The notes under the pieces were generated by a model. The model had not been told where the DNA came from and did not search any database. It was given only the letters and a program-made list of their open reading frames with translations. Positions 28,734 to 37,871 of a DNA stretch of 64,000 bases are shown in pieces; the stretch's first letter is position 1, and each line of letters opens with the position of its first letter. A program made the translations under genes and the position numbers. The stretch is from Allobosea thiooxidans. GTDB lineage: Bacteria; Pseudomonadota; Alphaproteobacteria; Rhizobiales; Beijerinckiaceae. The stretch is from the NCBI RefSeq assembly GCF_900168195.1, contig NZ_FUYX01000008.1, positions 171,401 through 235,400 of the forward strand. The letters are read 5' to 3'.

Positions 28734-29998
28734 AGCGGCTTCCGGCCCTGGTTCTGGCGCTCCTTCCCGGCCTTGCCTGGGGGCAGGAGCCTGCGGGTGG
28801 GCCCGTCATCCGCACGACGACCGATCCCGCGCAGGGCATCGTGATCGGCCAGCCGGTCAGGCTCGACGTCGAGGTCCTGTTCCCGGGCGAGATGGTCCGC
28901 CCGCCGCGGGTCAGCCTCTCCGAAGCGCCCGGCGCGCAGATCCTGCGCTTCGAGACGCAGGCGACGACGATGCGGGACCGGATCGGCGACCAGGATTATG
29001 TCGGCCAGAGTTTCGAGTTCGTCCTGTTTCCGCGTCGTGGCGGCGAGATCACCGTTCCCGCCGCCGATGTGACGCTGCTCGACCGCAATGGCGACCCCGC
29101 CGGCACGGCGAAGGGCCAACCGGTAAAGATCGCGGTGACGGTGCCGCCCGGCATCGATCCGTCCGGCCCGGTGCTGGCAGCGGACGGCGTCAGCGTCGAG
29201 CAGAGCTGGTCGCCCGATCCGCGGGCGGCGCAGCTCAAGCCGGGCGGCGCGATCGTGCGGCTGATCCGGAGGCAGGCGGACGGCGTGCCGGCGCTCGGCA
29301 TGGCGGAGCTCGGTTTCACTGCGCCGGAGGGCGTGCGCGTCTATGTCGACCCGCCCGTAGTGGAGGATCGCAGCAATCGCGGCAACGTCGAGGGGCATCG
29401 CACCGACAAGGTCACCTATGTCTTCGAGAAGGCCGGGACCTATGATCTGCCGGCGCTGACCCAGCCCTGGTGGAGCCTTTCGGACAAGCAGGCGCGGACC
29501 GAGACCCTGCCGGGCGCCACCGTCACGATCGCCGCGGGAGCCGCCGGCCGCACGGGCCGTCAGACCGGATGGGTTCCGGGCCCGGTATGGCTGGTGGTCG
29601 GCCTTTCCCTCGTGGCGCTGCTTCTCATCCTAGTCCTGCTGCGCGCGCGGGTGGCGGCTCTCTGGCAGGAGGCGGTGCTGCGGCGGCGCAATTCAGAAGC
29701 CGCGGCGCGACGGGAGCTGCTGCGGGCGGCCGGTGCGGGCGACGCTTCGGCGACCTATCGGGCGCTGGCCCAATGGCTCGAGCGCCTCTCGGCCAGTGAA
29801 CGGCGGCAGGCGCGCGCGGACCAAAGGTTGGGGCAGGCCATCGCCCAGCTGGAGCGAGGCCTCTTCGGCGACGGCGCATCCTGGGATCGCGCCGCCGGCG
29901 CCGGGCTCGCCGAGGCGGCAAGGCGTTTTCACCGGCAACGGCGGCCGTCGCCGCACGGGGCGGCAGATCCGCTGCCGCCTCTCAACCCCGTCGCCTGA
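28730..29998 (+). CDS. BatD family protein
   Basis: A 422-residue protein with signal peptide (MKRLPALVLALLPGLAWG), beta-rich periplasmic repeats, then a membrane span (VWLVVGLSLVALLLILVLL, about 285-303) and a cytoplasmic helical tail. This is the standard BatD layout. It ends the coupled PPK2-to-BatD run; 114 bases follow before the HAD gene. Confidence 0.85.
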   Translation: MKRLPALVLALLPGLAWGQEPAGGPVIRTTTDPAQGIVIGQPVRLDVEVLFPGEMVRPPRVSLSEAPGAQILRFETQATTMRDRIGDQDYVGQSFEFVLFPRRGGEITVPAADVTLLDRNGDPAGTAKGQPVKIAVTVPPGIDPSGPVLAADGVSVEQSWSPDPRAAQLKPGGAIVRLIRRQADGVPALGMAELGFTAPEGVRVYVDPPVVEDRSNRGNVEGHRTDKVTYVFEKAGTYDLPALTQPWWSLSDKQARTETLPGATVTIAAGAAGRTGRQTGWVPGPVWLVVGLSLVALLLILVLLRARVAALWQEAVLRRRNSEAAARRELLRAAGAGDASATYRALAQWLERLSASERRQARADQRLGQAIAQLERGLFGDGASWDRAAGAGLAEAARRFHRQRRPSPHGAADPLPPLNPVA

Positions 29999-30112
29999 GA
30001 GGCGCGCCTTTGGCCGATGGGAGGGGAGATGCCCGCTCTTGATGTCAAGGCAAGACAGGCCTCGCCCGGCCAGCGGGCCGATGTGCCGCGCGAATTTTGA
30101 GGAGGACGTATC

Positions 30113-31138
30113 GTGGACGTACCGACTTCGGGAATGACCCGCCGTAGCATCTTGTCCCTCACGCTGGCGGCAGGGTTTTCGCTTGCCGCAGCAGGGCAAG
30201 TGGTGGCGCAGACCGATCCGCTGCCCTCCTGGAACCAGGGGGCGGCCAAGACCGCCATCCTCGACTTCGTCGCGAAGGTGACGCGCGAGGGCGGCCCGGA
30301 CTACGTCAAGCCGGCCGAACGGATCGCCACCTTCGACAATGACGGAACGCTCTGGGCCGAGCAGCCGGCCTATTTCCAGCTGCTCTTCGCGTTCGACGAG
30401 GTGAAGCGGCTGGCGCCGCAGCATCCGGAATGGAAGGGCAAGGAGCCGTATCGCTCGGTGCTGGCCGGCGACATGAAGGGGCTCGCCGCTTCCGGCGAGA
30501 AGGGGCTTCTGCAGCTCGTCGCCGCGACCCATGGCGGCATGACGACCGAGGCCTTCGAGAAATCGGTCGCCGACTGGCTCGCCACGGCCCGGCACCCGAC
30601 GAAGAAGCGGCCCTATTCCGAACTGGTCTACCAGCCGCAGCTCGAGCTGCTGGCCTATCTAAGGGCCAATGGCTTCAAGACCTTCATCGTCTCGGGCGGC
30701 GGCGTCGAGTTCATGCGGGTCTTCGCCGAGAAGGTCTACGGCATTCCGCCCGAGCAGGTCGTCGGCTCTTCGGGCGTGGTGAAGTTCGCGATCGGGCCGG
30801 ACGGAAAGCCGCAACTGCTGAAGCAGGCCAAGGTCGAGTTCATCGACGACGGCCCCGGCAAGCCGGTCGGCATCAACCGCTTCATCGGCCGCCGGCCGAT
30901 CCTCGCCTTCGGCAATTCGGACGGCGACCTGCAGATGCTGCAATACACTGTCGGAGGAAGCGGCCCGCGGCTCGCGCTGATCGTCCATCATACCGATGCC
31001 GAGCGCGAATGGGCCTATGACCGCAAATCCTCGATCGGCAAGCTCGACAAGGCCCTCGACGAGGGGCGCGCCAAGGGCTGGACGATCGTCGACATGAAGA
31101 CGGATTGGAAGGAGGTCTTTCCGCCGGCTCGGCCGTAG
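30113..31138 (+). CDS. Tat-exported HAD-superfamily phosphatase
   Basis: A 341-residue protein with a twin-arginine signal (T-R10-R11-S-I-L then hydrophobic segment to about 32). HAD motif I is D75-N-D77-G-T79; motif II is IVSGGG; motif IV is GNSDGD. It resembles phosphoserine-phosphatase-type HAD enzymes but is periplasmic. Start is GTG 30113, fixed by the strong site GAGGAGG at 30099-30105. It probably dephosphorylates a small organic phosphate; identity unknown. Its position next to the sulfatase suggests a shared role. Confidence 0.87.
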   Translation: MDVPTSGMTRRSILSLTLAAGFSLAAAGQVVAQTDPLPSWNQGAAKTAILDFVAKVTREGGPDYVKPAERIATFDNDGTLWAEQPAYFQLLFAFDEVKRLAPQHPEWKGKEPYRSVLAGDMKGLAASGEKGLLQLVAATHGGMTTEAFEKSVADWLATARHPTKKRPYSELVYQPQLELLAYLRANGFKTFIVSGGGVEFMRVFAEKVYGIPPEQVVGSSGVVKFAIGPDGKPQLLKQAKVEFIDDGPGKPVGINRFIGRRPILAFGNSDGDLQMLQYTVGGSGPRLALIVHHTDAEREWAYDRKSSIGKLDKALDEGRAKGWTIVDMKTDWKEVFPPARP

Positions 31139-31170
31139 CCGGCGTCGACCGTGGTCCCGCTCACCCATTT

Positions 31171-31189
31171 CCCGGCGCGATGCGCCGGG
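31171..31189. terminator. Hairpin after HAD phosphatase gene
   Basis: CCCGGCGC-gat-GCGCCGGG, a perfect 8-bp stem with a 3-base loop 32 bases after the HAD stop. No T-tract follows, so termination strength is uncertain. Confidence 0.5.
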
Positions 31190-31391
31190 GCCAGCATTGC
31201 CGCCATATCAGGGAAAGTCCGGTTCCGATCGAGGGCTCTCCCCGATTTCCTGCGGTAGCGACACAATTCATACTTGCCGATGGGAGATCGGCGGATCTCA
31301 GTTCACCGTAGTTGATCTGGAGGAATTTCGCTCGCGGGTCGCGAGTGCAGTGGAATGTCTTCGCAAAAGAGCGGATGCAGATACAGAAATC

Positions 31392-31408
31392 ATCGAATGA
31401 TGTTCGAT
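31392..31408. promoter_or_regulatory. Inverted repeat upstream of sulfatase
   Basis: ATCGAA-TGATG-TTCGAT, a perfect 6-5-6 repeat about 113 bases before the sulfatase ATG in an AT-richer stretch. It has the form of a repressor or activator site; no regulator gene sits nearby. Confidence 0.35.
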
Positions 31409-31520
31409 TTCCAAAAGGCAGTTGATCAATAAGCGTTGCCGACTATCCCGGGTAACGACTGTTTCGCCCGGCCGTGGCGGCAGCTTCATTTCGATATCAG
31501 GCAAACGGAAGGACGGTTCC

Positions 31521-33170
31521 ATGGAAACGAAGTCCACGCAGCCCGACGACAGCAAGGTTCTCAACCGGCGCAGTATCCTGCTGGGTGGCACCGTCCTGGC
31601 CGCGACATCGAGCTATCTGGCGAGCGCCCCGGTCCAGACGGCGCAGGCCCAGCAGCCTGCCCCGGTACCGGCCGGTGGCCGGAAGCCGAACATTCTCGTC
31701 ATCTTCGGCGACGATATCGGCATCCCGCAAGTGAGCGCCTATACGATGGGGATGATGGGCTATCGCACGCCCAATATCGACCGCATCGCCGCCGAGGGCG
31801 CCATCTTCACCGACGCCTACGGCCAGCAGAGCTGCACGGCCGGCCGCGCCTCCTTCATCCTCGGGCAGGAACCCTTCCGCACCGGCCTGCTGACGATCGG
31901 CATGCCCGGCGACCCGCATGGCATCCAGGACTGGATGCCGACGATCGCCGATGCGCTGAAGACCGCTGGCTACGCCACCGGGCAGTTCGGCAAGAACCAT
32001 CTCGGCGACCGCGACGAGCACCTGCCGACGCGGCATGGCTTCGACGAGTTCTTCGGCAACCTCTACCACCTGAACGCGGAAGAGGAGCCCGAGGGCTATT
32101 TCTACCCGAAGGACCCGAATTTCCGGCGCCAGTTCGGCCCGCGCGGCGTGATCAAAGCTTCGGCTGACGGCAAGATCGAGGATACCGGGCCGCTCAACAC
32201 CAAGCGCATGCCAACCGTCGACGAGGAATTCCTGGCCGGCGCCAAGGATTTCATCGACCGGCAGGCCAAGGCGAACAAGCCGTTCTTCTGCTGGTTCAAC
32301 TCGACGCGCATGCATGTCTTTACCCATCTCAAGCCGGAGTCGCTCGGCAAGACCGGGATGGGCATCCATGCCGACGGCATGGTCGAGCATGACGGGCATG
32401 TCGGGCAGTTGCTGAAGCAGCTCGACGATCTCGGCATCACCGAGAACACCATCGTGCTCTACACCACCGACAACGGCGCCGAGCTCGCGCTGTGGCCGGA
32501 CGGTGCGATGACGATGTTCCGGGGCGAGAAGGGCACGACCTGGGAAGGCGGCATGCGCATCCCGATGATGGTGCGCTGGCCGGGCGTGGTGAAGCCGGCC
32601 ACGCAGGTCAACGACATGATCACCCTGATGGATTGGTTCCCGACCTTCTGCGCTGCGGCGGGCGTCGGCGACATCAAGGAGAAGATGAAGACCGGCTTCC
32701 AGAGCGGCAGCAAGACCTTCAAGGTCCATCTCGACGGCTACAACTTCATGCCCTTCCTCAAGGGCGACGAGAAGAAGGGCCCGCGCGACGCGATGTTCTA
32801 TTTCGACCAGGGCGGCAATCTCAACGCCGTGCGCTGGAATGACTGGAAGGTCAGCTTCGCCGTAGCCAGCGAAGGCAACATCGCAACGGCGACGCGCGAG
32901 GTGCCATCCTGGGCCAACATCACCAATCTGCGCATGGATCCTTATGAGCGCGGGACCAAGGAAGGCGGCGAGTCCATGAAGTTCTTCGCCCAGCAGATGT
33001 GGCTGCTGGTGCCGATCCAGGGGAAGGTGAAGGAGTTCTTCTCCGATTTCGCCGAGTATCCGTTCCAGGCCGGCAGCTCGCTCAATGCCTCCGGCATCAA
33101 TTACGGGCTGCTGCAGCAGCAGGCCGCACTGAAGCGCCTGAACGAGCTGGAGCGCCTCGCGCCGAGATAG
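31521..33170 (+). CDS. Tat-exported sulfatase (arylsulfatase-like) with formylglycine motif
   Basis: A 549-residue alkaline-phosphatase-fold sulfatase. A twin-arginine signal is present (N-R16-R17-S-I-L-L, cleavage near AQA). Metal ligands D64-D65 lie in FGDDIG; the formylglycine site is C105-T-A-G-R109, matching CxAxR, the less common form of CxPxR; TTDNGAE carries later metal ligands. ATG 31521 is preceded by GGAAGGA at 31508-31514. Tat export of folded protein fits prior oxidation by the cytoplasmic FGE encoded upstream. Substrate ester unknown. Confidence 0.92.
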   Translation: METKSTQPDDSKVLNRRSILLGGTVLAATSSYLASAPVQTAQAQQPAPVPAGGRKPNILVIFGDDIGIPQVSAYTMGMMGYRTPNIDRIAAEGAIFTDAYGQQSCTAGRASFILGQEPFRTGLLTIGMPGDPHGIQDWMPTIADALKTAGYATGQFGKNHLGDRDEHLPTRHGFDEFFGNLYHLNAEEEPEGYFYPKDPNFRRQFGPRGVIKASADGKIEDTGPLNTKRMPTVDEEFLAGAKDFIDRQAKANKPFFCWFNSTRMHVFTHLKPESLGKTGMGIHADGMVEHDGHVGQLLKQLDDLGITENTIVLYTTDNGAELALWPDGAMTMFRGEKGTTWEGGMRIPMMVRWPGVVKPATQVNDMITLMDWFPTFCAAAGVGDIKEKMKTGFQSGSKTFKVHLDGYNFMPFLKGDEKKGPRDAMFYFDQGGNLNAVRWNDWKVSFAVASEGNIATATREVPSWANITNLRMDPYERGTKEGGESMKFFAQQMWLLVPIQGKVKEFFSDFAEYPFQAGSSLNASGINYGLLQQQAALKRLNELERLAPR

Positions 33171-33194
33171 CCGGCATCGATCGAAACGGCCCCG

Positions 33195-33231
33195 CCGGCC
33201 AGGGCCAGCGAAAGACGCTGGTTCCGGCCGG
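33195..33231. terminator. Long hairpin after sulfatase gene
   Basis: CCGGCC (33195-33200) pairs with GGCCGG (33226-33231), and CCAGCG (33205-33210) with CGCTGG (33216-33221) around loop AAAGA. The intervening AGGG/TTCC pairs mostly through G-C and G-U. The result is an almost continuous 16-bp stem 25 bases past the stop. Confidence 0.55.
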
Positions 33232-33249
33232 TTACGCTGGGATATCATT

Positions 33250-33279
33250 GCCGCCGCTTCCGGGAACGGAGGCGGCGGC
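33250..33279. terminator. Second GC-rich hairpin after sulfatase
   Basis: GCCGCCGC (33250-33257) and GCGGCGGC (33272-33279) form a perfect 8-bp stem, with extra CCG/CGG pairs inside the loop. It backs up the preceding hairpin. Confidence 0.45.
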
Positions 33280-33395
33280 GAGCTTGAGTTGATGCGGGCG
33301 CCGGGCAGTGCCGCATGCGATCGTGAAGCCGATCTCCGGCTCCGGCGGATCGGCTTCGATCACGGCGGCGACAGGCTGGGGGCAATGCGGCGTCG

Positions 33396-34949
33396 ATGTC
33401 GGGTCATTCCTTGAAGATGTCGGCCGTCAAGCGGCTTCGGCTGGCGCTGCTGGCGGTGGCGGTCTGCATGCCTGTGTCTGCGCAGGCTTCGGAGCAGGCC
33501 AGCCCGCGCAAAGTGCCCGAGGCGCTGGCGCTGCCGCTGGTGAAGCCAAGGCTCGGCGATTTCGAAGCGATGCGCGAGCGCCGCATCGTCCGCATTCTCG
33601 TGCCCTATAGCCGGACCCTGTTCTTCATCGATCGCGGCCGCCGGCAGGGTGTCGCCGCCGAGCTCGGATGGCGCTTCGAGGACTGGCTCAACAAGCGCTA
33701 CCGCACCGGGAAATTCCGCATGCAGGTGGTCTTCGTGCCGACCCGGCGGGACCAGATCCTGCCGGCGCTCGAACGGGGCCTCGGCGATATCGCCGCCGCC
33801 AATCTGACGATCACGCCGGAGCGGGAAAGGCAGGTCGCATTCGCCCCGCCATGGTCGGACAAGGTCGCGGAGATCCTGGTGACCGGTCCCGCTGCCCCGG
33901 CCCTGGCGACGATCGAGGATCTGTCCGGGCGCGAGGTCCATGTCCGTGCCTCGAGCAGCTACGCCCTGCATCTCCAGGCGCTGAGCGCGGCCCTGACGGC
34001 GAAGGGGCGCGAGCCGATCAGGATCACGGCGCTCGACGAGCGGCTGGAGGACGAGGATGTCCTCGACATGGTCCAGGCCGGCCTGCTGCCTTTCGCCGTG
34101 GTCGACGATCACAAGGCCAAGGTCTGGTCCGCGATCCTCCCCAAGCTGACGCCGCGGCCCGATCTCGCCGTGGCGAGCCAGCAATCCGTCGGCTGGGCGT
34201 TCCGGAAAGGCAGCCCGCAGCTCGCCGCCGTGCTGTCGGAATTCGTCGCCGAGCATCGCCTGGGCACGGCGATCGGCAATGACATCGTCCGGCGCTACTT
34301 CAGCAGCGACAAGCTCCTGAAGAACGCCCATGCGGAGGAGGCCAGGCAGCGCTTCGACCTGCTGGAGGTCGCCTTTCGCCAGCACGGGCAGGATCAGGGC
34401 TTCGACTGGCTCATGCTGGCGGCGCAGGGCTTCCAGGAATCGCAGCTCGATCAGAGCCGCCGGAGCAGGCGCGGGGCGGTCGGGATCATGCAGCTCCTTC
34501 CGGCCACCGCCGCCGACAAGGCGGTCGGCGTCACCGGCATCGAGAGCGACGCGGCGAAGAACATCATGGCCGGTGCGATCTACCTGCGCTACCTGATCCG
34601 GACCTACATCAAGGATACGGACCTGCCGGATACCGAGCGCGTCCTGTTCGCCTTCGCGGCCTACAATGCCGGGCCCGGAAACCTGCGGAAATTCCGGGCG
34701 AAGGCCAAGCAGATGGGGCTCGATCCGGATCGCTGGTTCGACAATGTCGAGCATGCCGCGGCGGCGACGGTGGGACGCGAAACGGTCGACTACGTCGCGA
34801 ACATCTACAAGTACTACATCGCCTACAGGATGCTGCGGGATCGGCAGGCGACGCGTTGCGAGGCACCCATGGCGGCCGCGCCGCAGGGTGGGGGCGGGGT
34901 CGCCGTCGCAGCGGCAACAGCCGCGACCGGATGCGAGCTCAAGCCGTAG
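33396..34949 (+). CDS. MltF-like lytic transglycosylase
   Basis: A 517-residue protein combining a signal segment (about residues 12-32), an SBP_bac_3 domain (about 60-300) and an SLT lysozyme-like domain (about 330-480). The catalytic Glu is E348 in GFQESQLD; the AAYNAGPGN motif follows. MltF-type enzymes cleave peptidoglycan glycan strands with 1,6-anhydro products. Cys24 does not sit in a good lipobox. ATG 33417 is an alternative start closer to the signal peptide. Confidence 0.9.
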   Translation: MSGHSLKMSAVKRLRLALLAVAVCMPVSAQASEQASPRKVPEALALPLVKPRLGDFEAMRERRIVRILVPYSRTLFFIDRGRRQGVAAELGWRFEDWLNKRYRTGKFRMQVVFVPTRRDQILPALERGLGDIAAANLTITPERERQVAFAPPWSDKVAEILVTGPAAPALATIEDLSGREVHVRASSSYALHLQALSAALTAKGREPIRITALDERLEDEDVLDMVQAGLLPFAVVDDHKAKVWSAILPKLTPRPDLAVASQQSVGWAFRKGSPQLAAVLSEFVAEHRLGTAIGNDIVRRYFSSDKLLKNAHAEEARQRFDLLEVAFRQHGQDQGFDWLMLAAQGFQESQLDQSRRSRRGAVGIMQLLPATAADKAVGVTGIESDAAKNIMAGAIYLRYLIRTYIKDTDLPDTERVLFAFAAYNAGPGNLRKFRAKAKQMGLDPDRWFDNVEHAAAATVGRETVDYVANIYKYYIAYRMLRDRQATRCEAPMAAAPQGGGGVAVAAATAATGCELKP

Positions 34950-34961
34950 CCGCCGGCCCGC

Positions 34962-35285
34962 CTATTCGGGGAGCCGGAGGGCTGCGAGGAAGGCGGCGAC
35001 GGTCAGCGCATGCGTCGGCTGAACCTGGCAATGGCGAGCCACGGCGTCGAGGATTTCGTCGTCGGTATAGCGGGACAGCCCCGAAGGAGAATGGTGGCGA
35101 AGCGCGTCGACCATCCAGCGCCCGATCGTGGCGTGCATCTCCCGATCCGTCGCCTGGCGCTTCATCCAGAGGTCACAGGTGATGTAGTCCTGCAGAAACT
35201 CGCCTTTCTGCGGTGCGGCCCCGATGGCGCCCGAGGCGAACGCCGCAACGCAGATCCCGGCCAACGCCCATCGGCGCATCGCCAT
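34962..35285 (-). CDS. Small secreted protein, possibly HdeA/HdeB-like
   Basis: A 107-residue protein with signal peptide (MRRWALAGICVAAFASGAIG-AAP). The mature part has two cysteines (ITCDLW and VARHCQVQP) spaced like the disulfide of HdeA/HdeB-type periplasmic proteins, with a closing ILDAVARHC-xxxP-xxxLTVAAF pattern. The similarity is by eye and weak. ATG 35285 is used; ATG 35279 has better spacing from a GGGGGG run. It is convergent with the transglycosylase gene, 12 bases apart. Confidence 0.5.
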   Translation of the reverse strand: MAMRRWALAGICVAAFASGAIGAAPQKGEFLQDYITCDLWMKRQATDREMHATIGRWMVDALRHHSPSGLSRYTDDEILDAVARHCQVQPTHALTVAAFLAALRLPE

Positions 35286-35599
35286 GCCCCCCATCCATGG
35301 TCCCCGCCGGGGACTGTACCGCTTCCCGTTTCCAGGTCCAGCAGCAAGCGGCGGCCGCGCCGATTGGGCTCCCGGCGGCGCAAGATGAGCGTCGCGGAGG
35401 CGGCCATGACGCACCTGTCGTTGACCGAATCCCGTATGATCCCCTACCGAATGCAGGAGATGTCGCGAATGGCCGTGTTCCGGAAGCAGGCGCCGGGTTC
35501 CTGCCGCGCGGCGGGCAGGCGGGCCATTCCCCGCGCTTCCGCAGCCAGCATCGGGCATCTCTTTACGTTTCCCGCCGATAGTGGCCGCTTGGCCAAGGG
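35286..35599. other. Gap between small secreted protein and GntR genes
   Basis: A 314-base divergent region. It holds the hairpin GTCCCC-gcc-GGGGAC (35300-35314). It also holds a possible 65-codon frame from ATG 35406 (GGAGG five bases upstream) that ends over the GntR start, of low-complexity composition. I see no convincing conserved gene. Confidence 0.45.
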
Positions 35600-36358
35600 A
35601 TGATGGCGATTCAGATGCCGGACGATCCAGAAACGACCGACCATGCGGATCCGGCGCCGGCTGGCCGGTCGGGTGTCGGCGGCAAGCTCTACGACGCGCT
35701 GACCAGCGCGATCGTCACCGGCGAGATCGCGCCGGGCGAGAAGCTGAGCGAGCCGGTCATCGCGCGCCGCTACGGCGTCAGCCGTGCGCCCGTGCGCGAG
35801 GCGATCCGCCGGCTGCAGGAACGCGGGCTGGTCAGCTACGTCACCAACCAGGGCGCGCGCGTCGCGCAGCCGAGCGCCGCCGAATTCCTGGCGCTGCTCG
35901 ACGTGCGCGAGGCGACCGAAGGCATGGCGGCCCGGCTGGCGGCCGAGAGCATGAGCGAGGCGGAGATCGCGGCGCTCGAGGCCCTGGTCCAGGGGCATCG
36001 CGGCGAGATCGAGCGCAATCCGGCCGGCGCCTATCTGCAGGACGAGCCTGAGGCCGATTTCCACCGCCAGATCGCCAAGGGCAGCGGCAACCCCATCCTC
36101 GCCGAGCTGCTCTGCGAGCAGTTCTATCCGCGGCTGCGGTTGTGCCGGCGGCTGCATTCGACCGTGCCGGGCCGCGGCCGCGAAGCCTGGCAGGAACATC
36201 TGCGGATCACCGAGGCGATCAGCCATCGCGACGGCGAGCTCGCCGAGATCCTGATGCGCCGTCACATCCGCGCGGCCCGCACCGCCCTGCAGGCGGCGCT
36301 CGCGGTCGCCGACGGAGCGACGCCCGGAAAGCGTCGCGGCGGTTCGTCAGTTCGCTGA
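35600..36358 (+). CDS. GntR family transcriptional regulator, FCD subfamily
   Basis: A 252-residue regulator. The winged helix (about 28-95) contains the GntR hallmark [20 protein letters not shown], and the C-terminal helical FCD domain (about 100-235) supplies Asp/His metal-ligand positions that bind carboxylate effectors. FCD regulators often recognise GTNNAC-type palindromes, and two such sites occur at the divergent prp/tct promoter, its probable target. Its 3' end overlaps the convergent tctA gene by 12 bases. Confidence 0.9.
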   Translation: MMAIQMPDDPETTDHADPAPAGRSGVGGKLYDALTSAIVTGEIAPGEKLSEPVIARRYGVSRAPVREAIRRLQERGLVSYVTNQGARVAQPSAAEFLALLDVREATEGMAARLAAESMSEAEIAALEALVQGHRGEIERNPAGAYLQDEPEADFHRQIAKGSGNPILAELLCEQFYPRLRLCRRLHSTVPGRGREAWQEHLRITEAISHRDGELAEILMRRHIRAARTALQAALAVADGATPGKRRGGSSVR

Positions 36359-37867
36359 GACCGGCTCCGCGCTGCGCAGCTCGGCACGCCTGCGCCGGTA
36401 TGCCAGCAGGGGCGGCAGGATCAGCACCAACGCCGCGATGCCGAGCAGCGAGGCCGAGATCGGCGTGCCGACCAGCACGCTCCAGTCGTCCTGGCTGACG
36501 GCGAGGGCGCGCCGCAGCTGGATCTCGGCCTGCGGCCCGAGGATGAGGCCGATCAGCACGGGCGCGATCGGGAAATCATAGACGCGGGCGATGTAGCCGA
36601 TGAGGCCGAGGCCGCACATCAGCGCCAGGTCGACCCAGGAGGTCGAGAGCCCCCAGACCCCGACCAGCGCGAACACGACGATGCCGCCATAGATGTACTG
36701 GCGCGGGATCAGCAGCAGCCGCACCCAGATGCCGACCAGCGGCAGGTTGAGCACCAGCAGGATCAGGTTGCCGATATAGAGCGAGGCGATCAGGCCCCAG
36801 AGCAGATCGGGATTGGTGGCGAACAGCATCGGCCCCGGCTGCAGCCCGTAGTTCTGGAAGGCGGCGAGCAGGACCGCCGCGGTTGCGGTCGAGGGCAGGC
36901 CGAGCGTGAGCAGCGGCACCAGGATGCCGGCGGCGGCGGCGTTGTTGGCAGCCTCGGGGCCGGCGACGCCTTCGATCGCTCCCTGGCCGAACTCTTCCGG
37001 GTGCTTCGAGAGCCTGCGTTCGAGCGCATAGGAGAGGAAGGTCGGGATCTCGGTGCCGCCGGCCGGCAGCGCGCCGATCGGGAAGCCGATGACGCTGCCG
37101 CGCAGCCAGGGCTTCCAGGAGCGGACCCAATCCTGCCGCGTCATCCAGTGCCCGCCGGAGAGCGGGTTGATGGCCGCGGGCGCCGAGCTGTGCCGGCTCG
37201 CGACATAGAGCGTCTCGCCGATGGCGAAGAGCGAGACCAGGACGACGGTGAAGGAGATGCCGTCGAGCAGTTCCAGCATGCCGAAGACCATGCGGGTCTG
37301 GCCGGTCTGCGTGTCGATGCCGATCGTTCCGAGCGCGAGGCCGAAGAACAGCGAGGCGAAGCCGCGCAGCAGCGAGCGGCCCATCACCACCGCGACCGAG
37401 GTGAAGGACAGAACCATCAGGGCGAAATAGTCCTCGGGGCCGAAGACGAAGGCGAGCTCGGCGATCGCCGGCGCCAGGAAGGTGAGGGCGAGCGTGCCGA
37501 CCGTGCCGGCGACGAAGGAGCCGATCGCGGCGGTGGCCAGCGCCGCGGCGCCGCGGCCGGTGCGGGCCATGCGGTTGCCTTCGAGAGCGGTCATCACCGA
37601 GCCGCTCTCGCCCGGCGTATTGAGCAGGATCGAGGTGGTCGAGCCGCCATAGAGCGCGCCGTAGAGGATGCCGGCGAACATGATGAAGGCCGAAGCCGGG
37701 TTGACCTGCGCCGTCACCGGCATCAGCAGCGCGATGGTCAGGGCCGGGCCGATGCCGGGCAGGACGCCGACGGCGGTGCCCAGCGCGCAGCCGACGAAGG
37801 CCCAGAACAGGTTGATCGGCTGGAGGGCGACGGCGAAGCCGCCGATGAGCTGATTCAGGATGTCCAT
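36347..37867 (-). CDS. tctA: Tripartite tricarboxylate transporter large membrane subunit TctA (set 1)
   Basis: A 506-residue polytopic protein with around eleven or twelve hydrophobic segments. The TctA signatures [17 protein letters not shown] near residue 35 and the repeated [20 protein letters not shown] near 280 are present. TctA forms the Na+-driven translocation path for citrate-like compounds with TctB and TctC. It starts 4 bases after the tctB stop and is last in the leftward prpDB-tctCBA run. Confidence 0.94.
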   Translation of the reverse strand: MDILNQLIGGFAVALQPINLFWAFVGCALGTAVGVLPGIGPALTIALLMPVTAQVNPASAFIMFAGILYGALYGGSTTSILLNTPGESGSVMTALEGNRMARTGRGAAALATAAIGSFVAGTVGTLALTFLAPAIAELAFVFGPEDYFALMVLSFTSVAVVMGRSLLRGFASLFFGLALGTIGIDTQTGQTRMVFGMLELLDGISFTVVLVSLFAIGETLYVASRHSSAPAAINPLSGGHWMTRQDWVRSWKPWLRGSVIGFPIGALPAGGTEIPTFLSYALERRLSKHPEEFGQGAIEGVAGPEAANNAAAAGILVPLLTLGLPSTATAAVLLAAFQNYGLQPGPMLFATNPDLLWGLIASLYIGNLILLVLNLPLVGIWVRLLLIPRQYIYGGIVVFALVGVWGLSTSWVDLALMCGLGLIGYIARVYDFPIAPVLIGLILGPQAEIQLRRALAVSQDDWSVLVGTPISASLLGIAALVLILPPLLAYRRRRAELRSAEPVSAN

Positions 37868-37871
37868 CGGC

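Larger units (their letters stand above)
31139..31520. other. Non-coding gap between HAD and sulfatase genes
   Basis: A 382-base region with lower GC than its neighbours, especially 31260-31440. It holds a hairpin at 31171-31189 and an inverted repeat at 31392-31408. I see no conserved protein or RNA gene; it probably carries the sulfatase promoter and control sites. Confidence 0.6.

Noticed and set aside
31139..31520. Short protein frames in the gap before the sulfatase (for example 31105-31311 and 31197-31400)
   Set aside because: They lack ribosome sites and any family resemblance; the region looks regulatory.
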